From positions 21,700,001 to 21,764,000 of the forward strand of contig OZ316896.1 in assembly GCA_973895155.1 (NCBI GenBank): a stretch of 64,000 nt of DNA, given 5' to 3'. This document shows positions 34,647 to 47,169 of the stretch, piece after piece; the first letter of the stretch is position 1; the number at the start of each line of letters is the position of its first letter. This DNA comes from Marsupella aquatica (Eukaryota > Marchantiophyta). The notes under the pieces are model-generated. The model was not told the DNA's origin, ran no database searches, and was given only the letters and a program-made list of their open reading frames with translations. The position numbers and the translations under genes were made by a program.

Positions 34647-34688
34647 TTCCAGTTTTAATGAATAGGGTGATTCTCAGTTACGATAAGC
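34647..34688. repeat. Right terminal inverted repeat of the large element
   Basis: TTCCAGTTTTAATGAATAG at 34647-34665 is the exact reverse complement of 21300-21318. Weaker matching extends outward to about 34688. Together they enclose 13.4 kb holding the transposase-like, ParB-like and NIF-like genes and nearly all palindromes. Confidence 0.65.
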
Positions 34689-34696
34689 CTACTTAG

Positions 34697-34890
34697 GGAT
34701 GTGTGCACCTTAATATCTTAACTCATAACCTTATCAATTTCAAAGTTATAATTGGGGTCAAACAGTACACCAACCCTTGCGGATGTGTGCACCAGAATGC
34801 CTTAACTTGTAACCTTATTAAGTTTAAAAGGTATAATTGGGTCAAAAAGTACACCAACCTTCCGGATGTGGGCACCAAGATGCCTTAACT
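34697..34890. repeat. 84-bp tandem repeat just outside the right end
   Basis: GGATGTGTGCACC begins units at 34697, 34781 and (truncated) 34864; periods are 84 and 83. Each has CTTAACTTGTAACCTTAT...TATAATTGGGTCAAA...GTACACCAACC. It lies immediately beyond the right inverted repeat and is not shared with the left flank. Confidence 0.8.
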
Positions 34891-34899
34891 TGTGATCTT

Positions 34900-36885
34900 C
34901 TTCATTTTTAATGTAAAGACAATGTTATGTTAAGAGTAGTATCAAATGTTGATCTTGCTTTTGCTATTTCTATTGGAAAAGGAATTTCAAAAGGAAATAA
35001 CTCTCAATCTAAAGTCTTCTTATGCCTGTCTTTGTAGCAAAGTTCCTTAGATAGAGTATCAATATTTACATCTTTTCAGTTGTCAAGATTTGAAAAAGTA
35101 TTTACAAGTAAATATGAAACTCCAATTTTCAGGTCAAACAGTTCACTAAGTTTAGATCTGATGTTGCAAATTAGAACTTAAAATTCACTTTCTTTTATCT
35201 AGAAATAATTATTACAAATCAATTGACTAAGGTGAAATCTTGGAATTGAACAAATGTTTGAAATCTAGGGTTATCACAACAAATATTAGCAATCACACTT
35301 CTGGACCATAAGGAGAGAAGAGAGGCAAACCTGTATTTCAAGTGTTGTCAAAAAGTTGAGCTTGTTATTGATTATAAAATAATTCGTAAATTCTCCCAAG
35401 TTTGTCTGGCAACCAAGAGTAAAATGTTCATCTCAAGAAAGGGTGAAGAGGGGGGCTCAACCATTGAATTGAAAGGACATTGGGCCACTTCACAACTAAT
35501 AAAATCCTTACAAACTGTAATTATTCAACAAAACATGCAATGCTACAAACCTACCTGGGTCACATGATGAGAGCCATACAAAAAATACTTTGCCACTTGA
35601 TGTCCGCCTCCAAGCTTGAATGTCTCCTGTAAACAATACTCCCACCTAGCCTGAAGTATGCATTAAACCCCACTATGATCACCCTAGGCACACCAAAAGA
35701 GTCATGAGTTCAACCTCCAATCAGCCTCCACAAGCACAACAAATTAGTCCCTGAATATTGAACACAACATCACTAAATCTCCTATCCAACCTATTTTTGT
35801 TCAGTTTATTAGTTACAATCTCTACATAATGGAGAAAGCTACATTTAATAATAAGACAAAATAACATCATAAAGTACAATTGATTACATAATCCACATCA
35901 TGCAAGAAAACAAGTGTTCATAGTCCCATCAAAGTTGGTCTATATGACCTCTCTCTCCAACACCTATGATGATTCTACACTTATGGTTTTTGTCTTTGTT
36001 TCCATTTGTCATGATCATTAGGAAATTGATGCAAATTTTGTTTTATTAGCATTTATTAACAAATTGAATCTTCAAACTAAGTACGTTGCTCAAGATAATA
36101 TCATAGATATTTACAATTAGTGATTCAATCCAAGCCGTCATTTTTCTTGTCGCATCCTCTTATTATTATAGATGAGCTTTAGATGTCATTCTTACCAAAA
36201 TTAAATTTTATGCACATGAATTTAAAACGACAGATTTATAACGCTCCTTTCAATGCACTTTGGCAATCTGATCTAGCCTACATATATAGAACACTCCTTT
36301 GAATGCACTTTGACAATGTGATCTAGCCCATACACAACACTCTATTGAATGCACAGTCCACACAAAAAAGAATTGAGCTGGACCCACATACTAGTTTTGT
36401 CTCCCACAGCTGGGTGTGGCAATGGATGCGGCTCAGCTATAATCTTCCTCTGACTAATTAAGTGCTCATTAATATTGCAGATCGATGTATATTCATTTTA
36501 TGTACAGAAGTGCATAAACTTTGCCTACGCACTTATTTGTGTTTACTGCATTTATTGGATAGTGTATCCTGTGATAGTACACTAAATTTACTGGATAGTG
36601 CATACAGTTGGCTCTTGTTAACTGCACAATCCTGGGCAAAGCATCCAATGTGCACCTAAAGTGTGTTTGCATGACATGATAAGTGCAAACCCATAGAATT
36701 ATGCGCACATTGATTGGTAAGGGACTATGCTTCCAGTGAACAGTCTCCTGACTCACAACCCAAATTGTACACCCCTCCCCAAAATTTGGTGTCCTAATCC
36801 ATAAGTTTATTTTTTAATTTACTCTTTTTTCTAAAGGGCATGCGCTCTATCAGAGAAAGGAATGTGAAGCTGTTAATATGATGAA
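34900..36885. other. No gene recognised
   Basis: AT-rich intergenic DNA without supportable coding frames. A short duplication (GAACACTCCTTTGAATGCACTTTGACAATNTGATCTAGCC) is visible around 36240-36330. Confidence 0.45.
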
Positions 36886-36889
36886 TGCA

Positions 36890-37188
36890 ACTTTCAGTAT
36901 TTTGTCTTATTCAAACTTCTTTTGTCATGCATTTTTATTTCAATGTGTTTTACCAAGGTGCATCCCTTGTATAGTTTAGATTTCCAATTTATTCTGGCAC
37001 CCCTCTAATTTTAATAAATCTTTGTTCTATTTTAAGATACTTTCAGTATTCTGTCTTATTCAAACTGCTTTTGTCATGCATTTTTATTTCAATGTGTCTT
37101 ACCAAGGTGCATCCCTTGTATAGTTTAGATTTCCAATTTATTCTGGCACCCCTCTAATTTTAATAAATCTTTGTTCTATTTTAAGATC
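36890..37188. repeat. 149-bp tandem duplication
   Basis: ACTTTCAGTATT...TTCTATTTTAAGAT occurs twice, at 36890 and 37039, almost identical, so the duplication is recent. Confidence 0.9.
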
Positions 37189-37189
37189 A

Positions 37190-37535
37190 TCCACCCTGTA
37201 ACAAAGCTTGTTGAATTTCTAGCCTTTATTCTCATGAGCACAGAATAAATTTTCTAGCCTTTATTCTCATGAGTAGAAGAAATTGTCTAAATAATGTGCA
37301 CACCTGATGTAGTTAAATACTACTTATGGTTTTGTGTCCTAAATTTATGGTTTTAATTATTTTGAGTGTGCTTAACGAAAAGTGTACATGTACAGCTATC
37401 AAAGTTTTGCACTTATAAATTGTCATTTACCAAAGTGTTTCGACAGGTGCCAAAGAAAGGTGCATGCTCAACGTAAAAGAAAGGAGCATTAGGCTTCCCA
37501 ATAAATGCACATCTAAATATGACAATATAAGGTGT
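37190..37535. other. No gene recognised
   Basis: AT-rich, with a short duplication of TTTCTAGCCTTTATTCTCATGAG at about 37216 and 37252. Nothing else was seen. Confidence 0.4.
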
Positions 37536-37539
37536 ACTA

Positions 37540-37815
37540 TATTACTCCATACCACAATAAACCAAAATATTTTATTCAAAAATCACGTGAATGTTATTTT
37601 ACATGTGAATCTAATACCCATTCTTTGAATGTTAATGTAAATGATGTCAAAAAATCACATAACATCACATCTTCACATGGTTCTTTCTTTAATTCCCTTC
37701 ACATAAATTTGGGTGGGGCCCTAAAATCATAGTCTATAGGCTCTGGTCTCTTCACTCTAAAAGACTAGAGTCTAGCTTCTTCTCAATGCAATTTACTAGT
37801 AAGATGTATCTGGCT
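37540..37815. repeat. Dispersed MITE-like repeat, diverged copy B
   Basis: Has TACCCATTCTTTGAATG, then GGTGGGGCCCTAAAATCATAGTC, CTTCACTCTAAAAGACTAGAGTCTAGCTTCT and TTACTAGTAAGAT. It is shorter and more diverged than copies C-E. Confidence 0.6.
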
Positions 37816-38135
37816 GTTTGGTTTTTACGGACCCCATGAAAGGTCCCTTCCAAAATTCCTGGCACCAAAGTGTGTCATGTCAACAACAACCGCAACAAAC
37901 AAGACTTGTCAGTTTTTTAATCAAACTTATAGTTTTCATTCGTGTTTGTATCAATTATTTTGGGTGTAAATTTTGGGATACCATGTTTTTAAAAGAAATG
38001 TAAAAATTTAGATATGCAAAGAGCAAGACGGGTAAAACTGTCACTGCGTAACTGTTTTAGTTCCCGTTTTAGTTACGTATCCAATTTCAAAAAGTAATTA
38101 AATTTATGGGGTCCGTAACTTACTTGATAACTTCC
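37816..38135. other. No gene recognised
   Basis: Between two repeat copies; short frames only. Confidence 0.4.
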
Positions 38136-38139
38136 TTGT

Positions 38140-38575
38140 TAAAGGGTAACTAGCCCCGACTACCCGTTCTTTGAACGTGAATAGCAGAGAGGACAATAAA
38201 GGAATTATTAAAATATATTTTTTATTCATATTCTTTGAAGATTAATGAAATGATAAAAAAAACCTAACATTTTAATAGTCATATATAATATATCATTCTC
38301 CTTGATGTGCACATCAAGCTTTTTGTATGCACATCCATGTTCTATGCACATATGTTGTGGTGGGGCCATACTACCTATATATTTTGAATGTAAATATTTA
38401 AAAATTATCACATAAAACTGACATGTCCATACATCACAGTCATATCATAAGTTTTTCCCATGCACATGATGACCATAGAGTTATGGTCTAGAGGCTTCAC
38501 TCTAGACCCTAGCTTGTGAAAGTAGGCTGCAGTCCGTGCTTTATTAGTAAGATTGGCACATGGAGTAAGATTTTT
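38140..38575. repeat. Dispersed MITE-like repeat, copy C
   Basis: Near full length. It runs from ACTAGCCCCGACTACCCGTTCTTTGAACGTGAATAG through TTGAAGATTAATGAAATGATAAAAAA, ATGCACATATGTTGTGGTGGGGCCAT and GAGTTATGGTCTAGAGGCTTCACTCTAGACCCTAGCTTGTG to about TTTATTAGTAAGAT. No coding capacity; about 430 bases. Confidence 0.8.
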
Positions 38576-38579
38576 AGTG

Positions 38580-40190
38580 TTACTTTTGCAATTCATGCAA
38601 AATGCCAGCTATGGTAGGAACTTGAACTCAATATTAATTGTTTTTTCTACAATTGCTGGATTTATTAATTATGGTCAGCAAGCTATACAAGCTGATACAA
38701 TTCATTTGATCAGTCATTGATCTGGTTTCAAATGAACTTACCATAGATTGACTACTCTCGTAGCTTAAAATTTTGGTTACATGTAACGAAAAGGCCTGTG
38801 TCACACCATTATGAGTAGTAGTATAAGATATCGGACTATGTAGGTTTGAGGCTTTCATATGTGTGTTATCTAAGTGTTTTAAAGTTAGTGTATGTTTGTG
38901 AGGGATAGGTATATATCTCTTTGTGTTGGCTCAAAGGTCTCATCTTTTGATGTTGAGCCTTTCGAGCACAAACTCTAGCGGCTATGGTGTGGCTGTCTAG
39001 GTTGTGTGTACGTAACGTGGATTCCTTGAGGCGCAAGGTGCGTTTGGCTTGATATAAGTGTGTGATCGCGTCGGACAGGATTGTGTGTTTGATTGGCATC
39101 AATCGTTGTTCGATTGCTCTTGAAGATTATTGTGGGTTTTGGACATGTGTGGATAGGAGTTCCACTTGTACTCCATTCTCTTATGTTTGTGATGTTGATT
39201 GTGACTATGCTTAGATATGTGTGACAAGCGATGTATGTTGTGTAGCGATGTTTATGCGCACGACACCTGATTTTGACAATTGCTTGTGATAACCATGCTG
39301 TCAACTTTGGCTTGCAAAGCAAAGTATTCCTATGGCAGTTGAAAAAATGTCAAACTGCTTAGGCCATGGCTGAATGGGTCCACAATGATTTCGTGAGAAA
39401 GTCTAATCTAAACAATGCAAGCTGTAAATCTAGCATATTTATCCAACACAACATGACTACCAACTTCTCTTCCTAATCAGACTTCTCTCTTCTGAAAGTT
39501 TAAGCACTGCCCTTCTCCATTTGGTGAATAGTTGCGTCAAGGTCACGAGGCTATCACCCTCTAATTCAAAACCTTGCCAAAGTCAGACTTCAGTGAAATT
39601 TCCAGAATTTCCAATTATTTGAAAGTACATTGACAAATTGGGCGACAAATATTCTACAAAGAGAACTCAGCTACTAGAAAGCTTAGGGTTCCTTGTTGAG
39701 AAAAGCAAATTTCTCAATTGATCTAGAGAAAGTAGTCTTCTCAACTCAAATTGAGTGCCCAGGGCAATTTAGTGGTCAAATATAGTGTCATCCAATGCCC
39801 AAATCAACTAATGTAAACAAAATTGTGCCTTGGGTTTATTAATTAGTGTTCTAAAATTAGTGAAAATATCTCATAGATCTTAAGTGTTTTAATGTGTGCT
39901 AGCAGAGCATTATGGACCATATTAGCCTCTCAAAACTCAAGCTAAATGCCCTTATTTTCCTGGTCATTATGAAGAAGATTGCAAAATCACATTTATATGA
40001 GGTAATTTCTCCTATGGTTTCATTAAAATTTGTCAAACTATCTCATCATAATAATCTGTGATACCAAAGCATTTTGGACCATAGTAGCCTCTCACAACTT
40101 GAGTTAAAGCTAATATTACATACATTATTTTTGCTCAAACCAGGCCTCAAACAAAGCCAAAAAAATGTAACCAGGGGGTCCACAAACTAA
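38580..40190. other. No gene recognised
   Basis: Frames are short and without family resemblance on both strands. A phrase about AGCATT(A/T)TGGACCATANTAGCCTCTCA(A/C)AACT occurs at about 39904 and 40068, a diverged local duplication. Confidence 0.4.
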
Positions 40191-40194
40191 ATAT

Positions 40195-40615
40195 ATGTAA
40201 CCAGCCTCCATTACTCGTTCTTTGAATATGAATATTGGAGAGTACAATAAAAGTGTCATCAAAATGTATTCCCTATTCATATTCTTTGAAGGTTAATGAA
40301 ATGATCTTTGAAGGTTAATGAAATGATAAAAAACAATCATGATGCATGTCAAAATTTTAATAATCATACATAGCATGCAATCCCCACATCCCTCTTTCTA
40401 TTCACATATGTTATGGTGGGGCCATAAAGTCCATTTTTTGAATATAAATAAAAATCATGACAAAACAGTAACAAAATATATATCTATGGTTATCATTTGT
40501 CATACATCATAGCCATGAGTGGGCCATGGAAGTAAGGTCTAGAAGCTTCAATATAATATAGAAATCTAAACCCCAACTCTAACTTGTATTCATTTGAAAC
40601 TTTAAATAAAATTAC
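40195..40615. repeat. Dispersed MITE-like repeat, copy D
   Basis: Near full length, same order of blocks as copy C. A 20-base internal duplication (TTTGAAGGTTAATGAAATGA, twice, at about 40282 and 40302) marks this copy. Confidence 0.8.
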
Positions 40616-41982
40616 CAGGATGCAAAGAACATGACACCCTGCAAGTATCCGGGCTTTGCACTTAGATGGAGCCCACCTGGATAAGTGCAGGCCTTGGGCT
40701 GTTCTCGTGAAATGCTTGCTCCTCTCGTGAGACTGCAGCTCTTCTCGTGAGACTTCAATTCGACATGGTCGACAGTAATTTCAGTTCTCCGTTCGAAGAG
40801 GCGATTCGTCGGGTACCTGACCAAAGTACAGTCCTGCACTCGGCCTGGCCCAGATTCTGAGATAGGCCATTCAGAACTCTCACACTCTTAGAGTCTGGGA
40901 GTACGAACAGTTGCATTAAAGGTTTGCTCCTCCAGATTCACGGAGTCGAATCTCAAATTCCCATGTAGAGCGATCGCTTCACCCGCCATCGTTAGATTCG
41001 CATGCGGTTCTAAGGATCCGGAAAAACCTTGATTCGCTTGATTGTGGTTGAGGCGGAAGCGAATCGAGCTGTAGGGCTCTACTCTATTAGAAGATGAGAT
41101 TCAACGCCATTGTACTTGAGAATTCTGACTACGTGTCAACGTGAATGAATGACTCGCATGCTTTTGTTTGATATCGAAGGGAATCGAGTTGCTTGCCTAC
41201 ATCACGAGATGAATTCCAAAGCAACTGTACTTAAGAATTCTGACTACGCGTCCACGTAAATGAATGGGAGGGCAGACTACGGATCGAGAGAGGAGAGGAG
41301 AGAGAGTTTGCAAAGGAATTTATGGACAGACTGAGGGAGCGAGACTCAGGGCCTGAGGATATCCAATTTTCCGGGAGAACCATACTACCACTACCACAGG
41401 TCCCGAGTTGGGAAATTTAACGACAACGGTTTCGGTCCGCTTTTTGAGCGACAGAAGAAAATACATCGTGTAAAGTAAGTACGGTGTTTGCTTCGGGCCC
41501 TGAATTGCCCTCGACTCCTGAGAGTTTACAGTCATCTAATAACGGAAGATTGGGTTGCTCGCTGACGTCCGAGGTCGCTGGTCAGCTGACGACCGAGTCA
41601 CTTGTCACCTGACCAGGTCTTTGTGGATCAAGGTTTTGCATTGGACGATCGTCTAGACACGGTTGAGCTGTGGAGCTTGGGGGGGGAGCTGGGGGGAGCA
41701 CGGTTTCTTAGATGGGTTCCTACCTGGAGAATGGAAAGTAGAGTCGTTCTCGGTGAGAGATTTGTAGTTGAGCTTCGGTGCTCTGCATAAACATGAGAGT
41801 AGTTGAGGTCGATCAGGCCTAATTGAGCTTCGGTGCTCACCAAAAACATTCGAATAACAGCGACGAAAACTCGGCAGCTTGGACGTGCATAGATCCTGAA
41901 ATCCTGCCCTCCTTGCAGAAGGTCGGGTCAGCAGTTCCTTCAGTCTTTGATCAGAATAGAATCGGGGCTGACGGACTGAAAG
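40616..41982. other. No gene; MLO upstream region at right
   Basis: Higher GC than the flanks. Two copies of a phrase about GAATCGAG...GAATTCTGACTACG(T/C)GTC(A/C)ACGT(G/A)AATGAATG occur at about 41055-41150 and 41185-41265. GAGCTTCGGTGCTC occurs twice near 41772 and 41826. The last few hundred bases should be promoter and 5' UTR of the MLO gene. Confidence 0.45.
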
Positions 41983-44900
41983 ATGGCGACGCAAGACACC
42001 GCGGAAGTCTGGAATTTGGAGAATACGCCAACATGGGCTGTGGGCAGTGTGTGCGCGATTTTCGTCTCCATTTCCTTGATCTTCGTACTTGCAATTGAGA
42101 AGCTTGAGCATGTAAGTAAAATCTTCCTCGTGGTACACGCCTGACCTTCATATAATCTGCTTTCTATTATTGAGTCTCGATTTAATTGCAGGGCTTGCAC
42201 TTTCGTATTAAATTAAGAATCTGGACATGAATCGAAAGAAAACTAGCCCAAGTTGTAGGCGTGGTCTTGATTTGGTTTGCGTAGCTGGATGAGAAGCCGG
42301 CTTGCCTAATTGTCTTTCCTTTATAGAGAGAGGATGGGTCGGGATGCTCTTACTGGGCGGACAAGCGGAGCTTTAGGGCGACAGTGTGCAGGTGGCTCGA
42401 ATATTGGCATGTGTAGATAAATCCTGTGGGACTGACCCAATAGATAGTTTTGTCGCCCAAATAATTCTCACAATCCATTTCAAACCCTTCCACCATATTT
42501 AATTTCGTTGGTCTGCGATTGAGGTCAACAGAAACAAACTCCTGTTGTTACAGAGTCTAAAAGGTCATGTCTTTAGAGTATGAATCCGTAATTCCTGTGT
42601 GGGGCTCACAAGAACTATTATTGAGATTGGGTTCTTTCTCCTGTGGATTTGCAGTATCTCAAACACAAGAACCGCAAACCACTCGTGCAGGCACTTGACA
42701 AACTGAAAGAAGGTAAGCCTCTGTTCCAATCTTCCCTTTCTTTCTGGTTGGCAGATTGAGCGTGCTCTGTCTTTCGTTGTAGGACTAGTAGGACCGGGTA
42801 ACCCTTTCAAGAGGTGTCGAAGTTTGCATTAGGTTCTCTTTTATGTTGAAATGATGCTCAGTGAATGTTTCCTTCCCGGGGCAAAAGTCATGTTAATCAC
42901 TTGTGACTTCAAATCCGAAGAAAAATTCTGCACACTTTTTATACGGTTTTAACTTCAGAGCGTTAATGTATTCAAACAATAGCCTTACAGCTATCGCTGG
43001 ATACGAATGATGACATGAGCCATTTGTTTCCGTTTGGTTTGCAGAATTATTGCTACTGGGATTCATATCTCTCCTGCTCGCGGTGTTTCAAAATTACGTC
43101 GCAAGTATATGCGTCAAAACTAGTTTATTGGAGGATTGGCGTCCCTGCAAACTCCAGACGAAAGGGGCTTCGGGAGGATCAGAAAATGTTACCGAAGGGA
43201 AGCGAAGACTGTTGGCAACTGATTCGTGGCCGATGATTGATTGGCGCGACGAGCCACTTTTCCATGGCCGGATCCTCGGTCAAAGTGCTCCCAAAGCTTG
43301 CCATGCTGTATGTACATGAAATTCTCAGGCAGATTTTAGACGACCAAATTCGTTGTTTTCACATTAATTTATCACCTTCAACTTCAGCCGGCGTCTGGGT
43401 ATATGCATGCGTGTGCTGAAGCACACGATCTTTCTCCCTTATCAGCGATCTGCCTGATTTTCGAGCACTCTGCTTGGGCAGCATGACCTGTTCAATGATG
43501 AACAATGATGAACACGAGGTCTGTCCGATTCCCACGGATCTGACTGACGATTTTGAGTGTTTCCTACCAAATCTTTCCGACCAAATCTTTCCGAGGGCAG
43601 ATATTGAAAATCCGAACTTTTGTTGCAGGGAGCTACCGCGTTAGTATCGGTTGAGACCTTGGCACAGCTGCACACATTCATCTTTGTCCTGGCTGGCGTG
43701 CACGTAATCTACAGTTTGTTTGCAATGCTGCTGGCCTCCACCAAGGTGAACAGGTGGAGAGTGTGGGAAGAGGAGGCACATCAGGACACCAACGATACCT
43801 TGGGCGAAGCTGTGAGGTCACTGTCGATGCACCGGCAAACAACGTTCATCAAGTACCACACTTCCAAGCCTCTTACCACGAACCGGTTCTTTGGCTGGTT
43901 GATTTGCTTCTTCCGACAATTCGGCAAGTCGGTTGTGCGCTCAGATTACCTTGCTCTCCGCCTCGGATTCATCGGAAGTCACAACACGGGTCAAAGTTTC
44001 GATTTTCATAGCTATATTATCCGATCCCTTGAAGATGAATACCAGGACGTGGTAGGGATCAGGTAACCAGCTTCACCCCTTCGCACTTGTCTCATTTATT
44101 TTCTTCAATTTGATAGGTAATTCTACAACTCAAACATATGATGAAAGGATCCTTGATTTTAACGTTCTGCCATCGTTTTGTTGTGCTGCCAGTCCCTCCC
44201 TCTGGTTATTCGTGATCCTCTTCATGCTCATCAATGCTGCCGGAACAAACCTCTTCTTCTGGCTTTCTTTGATCCCTGGAGTGGTATGCCCTTTACTCCT
44301 TAGTTTTCGATCTTCTCCTCAAAATATATAGATCACCAACTTGCAATCAAGATAGCCAAGATGTAGAAGAAAATGAAGCAAATAGAAATTAAGTGCGAGG
44401 CAAATCAAACTTGAGGCATTCATTCAAAACAGTAAGTCATTCAAAACAGTACATTCATTCAAGACAGTACATTCAAACATAGTTTATTCATCCTGTTTAG
44501 ACCAAACCCAAGTTAGGAAAATGGGCTGTAGTTCTGTTGGATTGAGATGTTGATGCCGTTCACTTTGTTGTACTTGAAGCTAGTTCTGTTGGTGGGAGCT
44601 AAGCTACAGCACGTTATAGCGACTTTGGCGTGGGAGAGCGCAGGACTCAATCCGAATGGCGTGTACTCTGGACCGACAGTAAAGCCGCGAGATGATCTAT
44701 TCTGGTTCAAAAGACCTACGCTGATTCTCTATTTGATCCACTACATCTTTTTCCAGAATGCGTTCGACATGGCAACTTTCATCTCATACGTGGTGAGTGT
44801 TTTTTCGCTGATCACGTAGAATTCTTGATGACATCGCCGGAAGAATTGGGAAGTGATCCTTCTTCTCCTTTGATCTCGCAGTGGCAATTCGGTTTGAATT

Positions 44901-45802
44901 CGTGCCTTCTGAGCAACAAAGGCTATGTGTATGCTCGCCTTGCGATCGGAGTGATCGTGCAGATAATATGCAGCTACAGCACTCTACCACTTTATGCTCT
45001 TGTCACTCAGGTATCCACCAATTCGTCTCTTAAAATTATTTTCTCCGTCTTCTCTACAAGGTAGCAATCTGTAGGACATTCTCAGTGCGCATGAAAATGG
45101 ATGGATTAGCTCACTTTGCAACTTTCACAATTGAAGCTCAATTGATGTTCTAGAAGACTTTAGAACTCACACGACTAGATGGGGAAGGAAAATGACGAGT
45201 CTGCACTGTCTTATTTCTCTCCACCCCGCTTCTCTGGTGAGATAGATCTCTATTGATTTCAACTTCCACAGGCCATTCCCGATTTCTGTTGCTCCCTGGA
45301 CCTTTGTTTTCTGAGGACCTAAGGAACGTGCCTTTGTATGCCTGGACAGATGGGATCTCACTACAAGCGAGCTATCTTCCACGAGCACGTGAAGGAGAAA
45401 CTTCGCCATTGGAAAAAGGGTGCAGCGAGGAGGCTGAAACACGGTACACTGACAGGAGATTCTCCAGATGGATCCACTCATAGTGAAAATAGGCGAAGCG
45501 TAGACTTCAGTTCACCTGATGAACTTGAATTCGAAACTATGCATGACAGCGGGAATGGCGACCGGGAGAACAGGGAGCTGTCTCACGCATATTCACCGGA
45601 CCCCAAGTTCTCAACCCTGGAGATCATCGGTGAGAATGACGGCAATCCTCTTTTGGTCCCCGAGGCCCCGCTGCAGTCGTACACCCGGGCTAAAAGCGTT
45701 CCTAGAATCCCTACACAGCACGTTTCGAAGAAATTCTACAAGCAATTCTCCACAGATCCGAAGGCAGGCAGCAGTGTCCGCTTCCACGAAGACTCACCTT
45801 AG
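41983..45802 (+). CDS. MLO: MLO-family seven-transmembrane protein (eight exons)
   Basis: Exons 41983-42111, 42655-42712, 43045-43307, 43629-44062, 44193-44283, 44580-44792, 44882-45010 and 45350-45802 join with GT-AG introns and consistent phase into about 589 residues, normal for MLO. These are plasma-membrane proteins of plants, described as calmodulin-regulated channels in mildew susceptibility, pollen and root signalling. The N-terminus MATQDTAEVWNLENTPTWAVGSVCAIF enters the first membrane helix. SVETLAQLHTFIFVLAGVHVIYS and VNRWRVWEEEA are family blocks. VVGISPSLWLFVILFMLINAAGTN and LILYLIHYIFFQNAFDMATFISYVWQFG are further membrane segments. MGSHYKRAIFHEHVKEKLRHWKKGA is the start of the calmodulin-binding tail, followed by an acidic, Ser-rich C-terminus. 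Intron 5 (44284-44579) carries a short CATTCAAAACAGTA repeat. I see no frame break. The specific MLO clade cannot be assigned. Confidence 0.95.
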
Positions 45803-46395
45803 ATTAGGTCCATTCACTCACCGTTTATTCATTCATTCAAACATGCTTTGAATCCAGGGCCAGGAAACACTTGCTCGTCAATGTGCAAACACTAGGAGAT
45901 TGGGCTCTTGTAAACATAGAAAGAGAGTTGGTCGGGTAGCAAACAGTCAGTGGAAAGCTGTTATCAAAACTAGATAACATTTTGTTTGGGTCCACTTTGC
46001 ACTCCAATGCTGAGGGACTGTGCACACCAGCTGCGGACAGGTTTGGGTTTTAAACAATTTTGCAATTCGAGTTCACAGTAGATACCCATCGCAAATGTCC
46101 ATAGGTTCAGAAATTGTGTATGAAGATGGACACGGTTTTTATTTCTTCCCTTGCAATTCAGGATCAAGTAGGGCATGCATGATTTCTGTTCTCTGTGTTT
46201 ATCTCCGAGGGAGACAAGACTCTAATTATCCCCGTGCAGCTTCAAACAAGCATTTACTATATTCAAACTAGTTCGGACAAGGGATACAATCAAACGGCAT
46301 TGCTAACAAAAACAGGATATGAATTATGGTGAATAAAAGCAGATGACAGAGTCGAATGGGAGACACGAAACGGAGCATCTTTCTTCTCTAATACT
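45803..46395. other. MLO 3' flank; no gene
   Basis: Short frames only. It includes the probable MLO 3' UTR. Confidence 0.4.
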
Positions 46396-46399
46396 TGTA

Positions 46400-47165
46400 T
46401 TAAGCGATCATGGAAGACCTTATGCGAAACAGGGACTTAGCTGCCAACGCTTGTACTGGAACAGAATCTATCAAGCCAGATGATATCCCGGGGAACACAA
46501 ACTAGCACCGAACTGGCAAAGCGTCGAGTGACCCCTGCCTTCATCGTGGGGGTCAATATTCCATGTTTTCAACTTGCTATGTTTAATCCTACACAATTTT
46601 CAGAAGCAATGCATGGTTTACAGGGGACTCCTCTTGTGACAGCATTTGAAGTTTGCATAAGATAGAACAAATGATAAGATGTAAATCAACGAGACTCACA
46701 ACACATGCCCGAAGATTTCACCACAGCACAGTATCTGGAATGTGTCCTCCCAACCGAGTCCTACACAACTTGAACTCCAATATAATTGTTACTTCTGTCA
46801 CTCGGGTAACAAAGTTCTCGTTCGAATAGATAACAACATGATCTGCTACGTCCTCGTTTGCTTGCGTTGCTTACAACTCTGTCGACACTGCAGCGATCAG
46901 ACACATTAGGCTGCAACGAATTAGGTTTGCTGCATGCAATTGGAGCTGTTCATTGAGCCAGACTTGATTCGAGCTGAAACAGTCTTTCTTCAGGGCTGGG
47001 GCTGTAGACTGATAGCAGGGACGGAACCTCTGGTCTCAGCTGAGTCCGGTGCCGAATTGTAGAAGGACTAGTGACCCAAGGTTTGGAGCCAGAGGTGCTT
47101 TCCTGGAACATGGAGACGCCCGAGCATCTACATGGCGTCGACATGTCCAACTCTCACATTTCGAA
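46400..47165 (-). pseudogene. Partial decayed copy of the quinone oxidoreductase gene
   Basis: 46405-46560 matches 51648-51800 (end-exon and intron border). 46690-46910 matches 52030-52250 (exon 4 and adjoining intron). 47085-47160 matches 53510-53600 (intron 1 text GATGCTTTCCTGGAACATGGAGACG). All are in the same order and orientation as the intact gene at 51.5-54.1 kb. The parts holding exons 2, 3 and most of exon 5 are missing, and the remaining coding parts carry stops and indels. Because intron sequence is kept, this arose by genomic duplication and not by reverse transcription. It lies on the far side of the ATPD gene from its source. Confidence 0.88.
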
Positions 47166-47169
47166 ATCC

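Noticed and set aside
21260-34720. A target-site duplication at the ends of the large element
   Set aside because: Bases next to the inverted repeats (ATCAGT and GGTGAT) do not form a direct repeat, and shifting the ends by up to about 40 bases gave none that was convincing.
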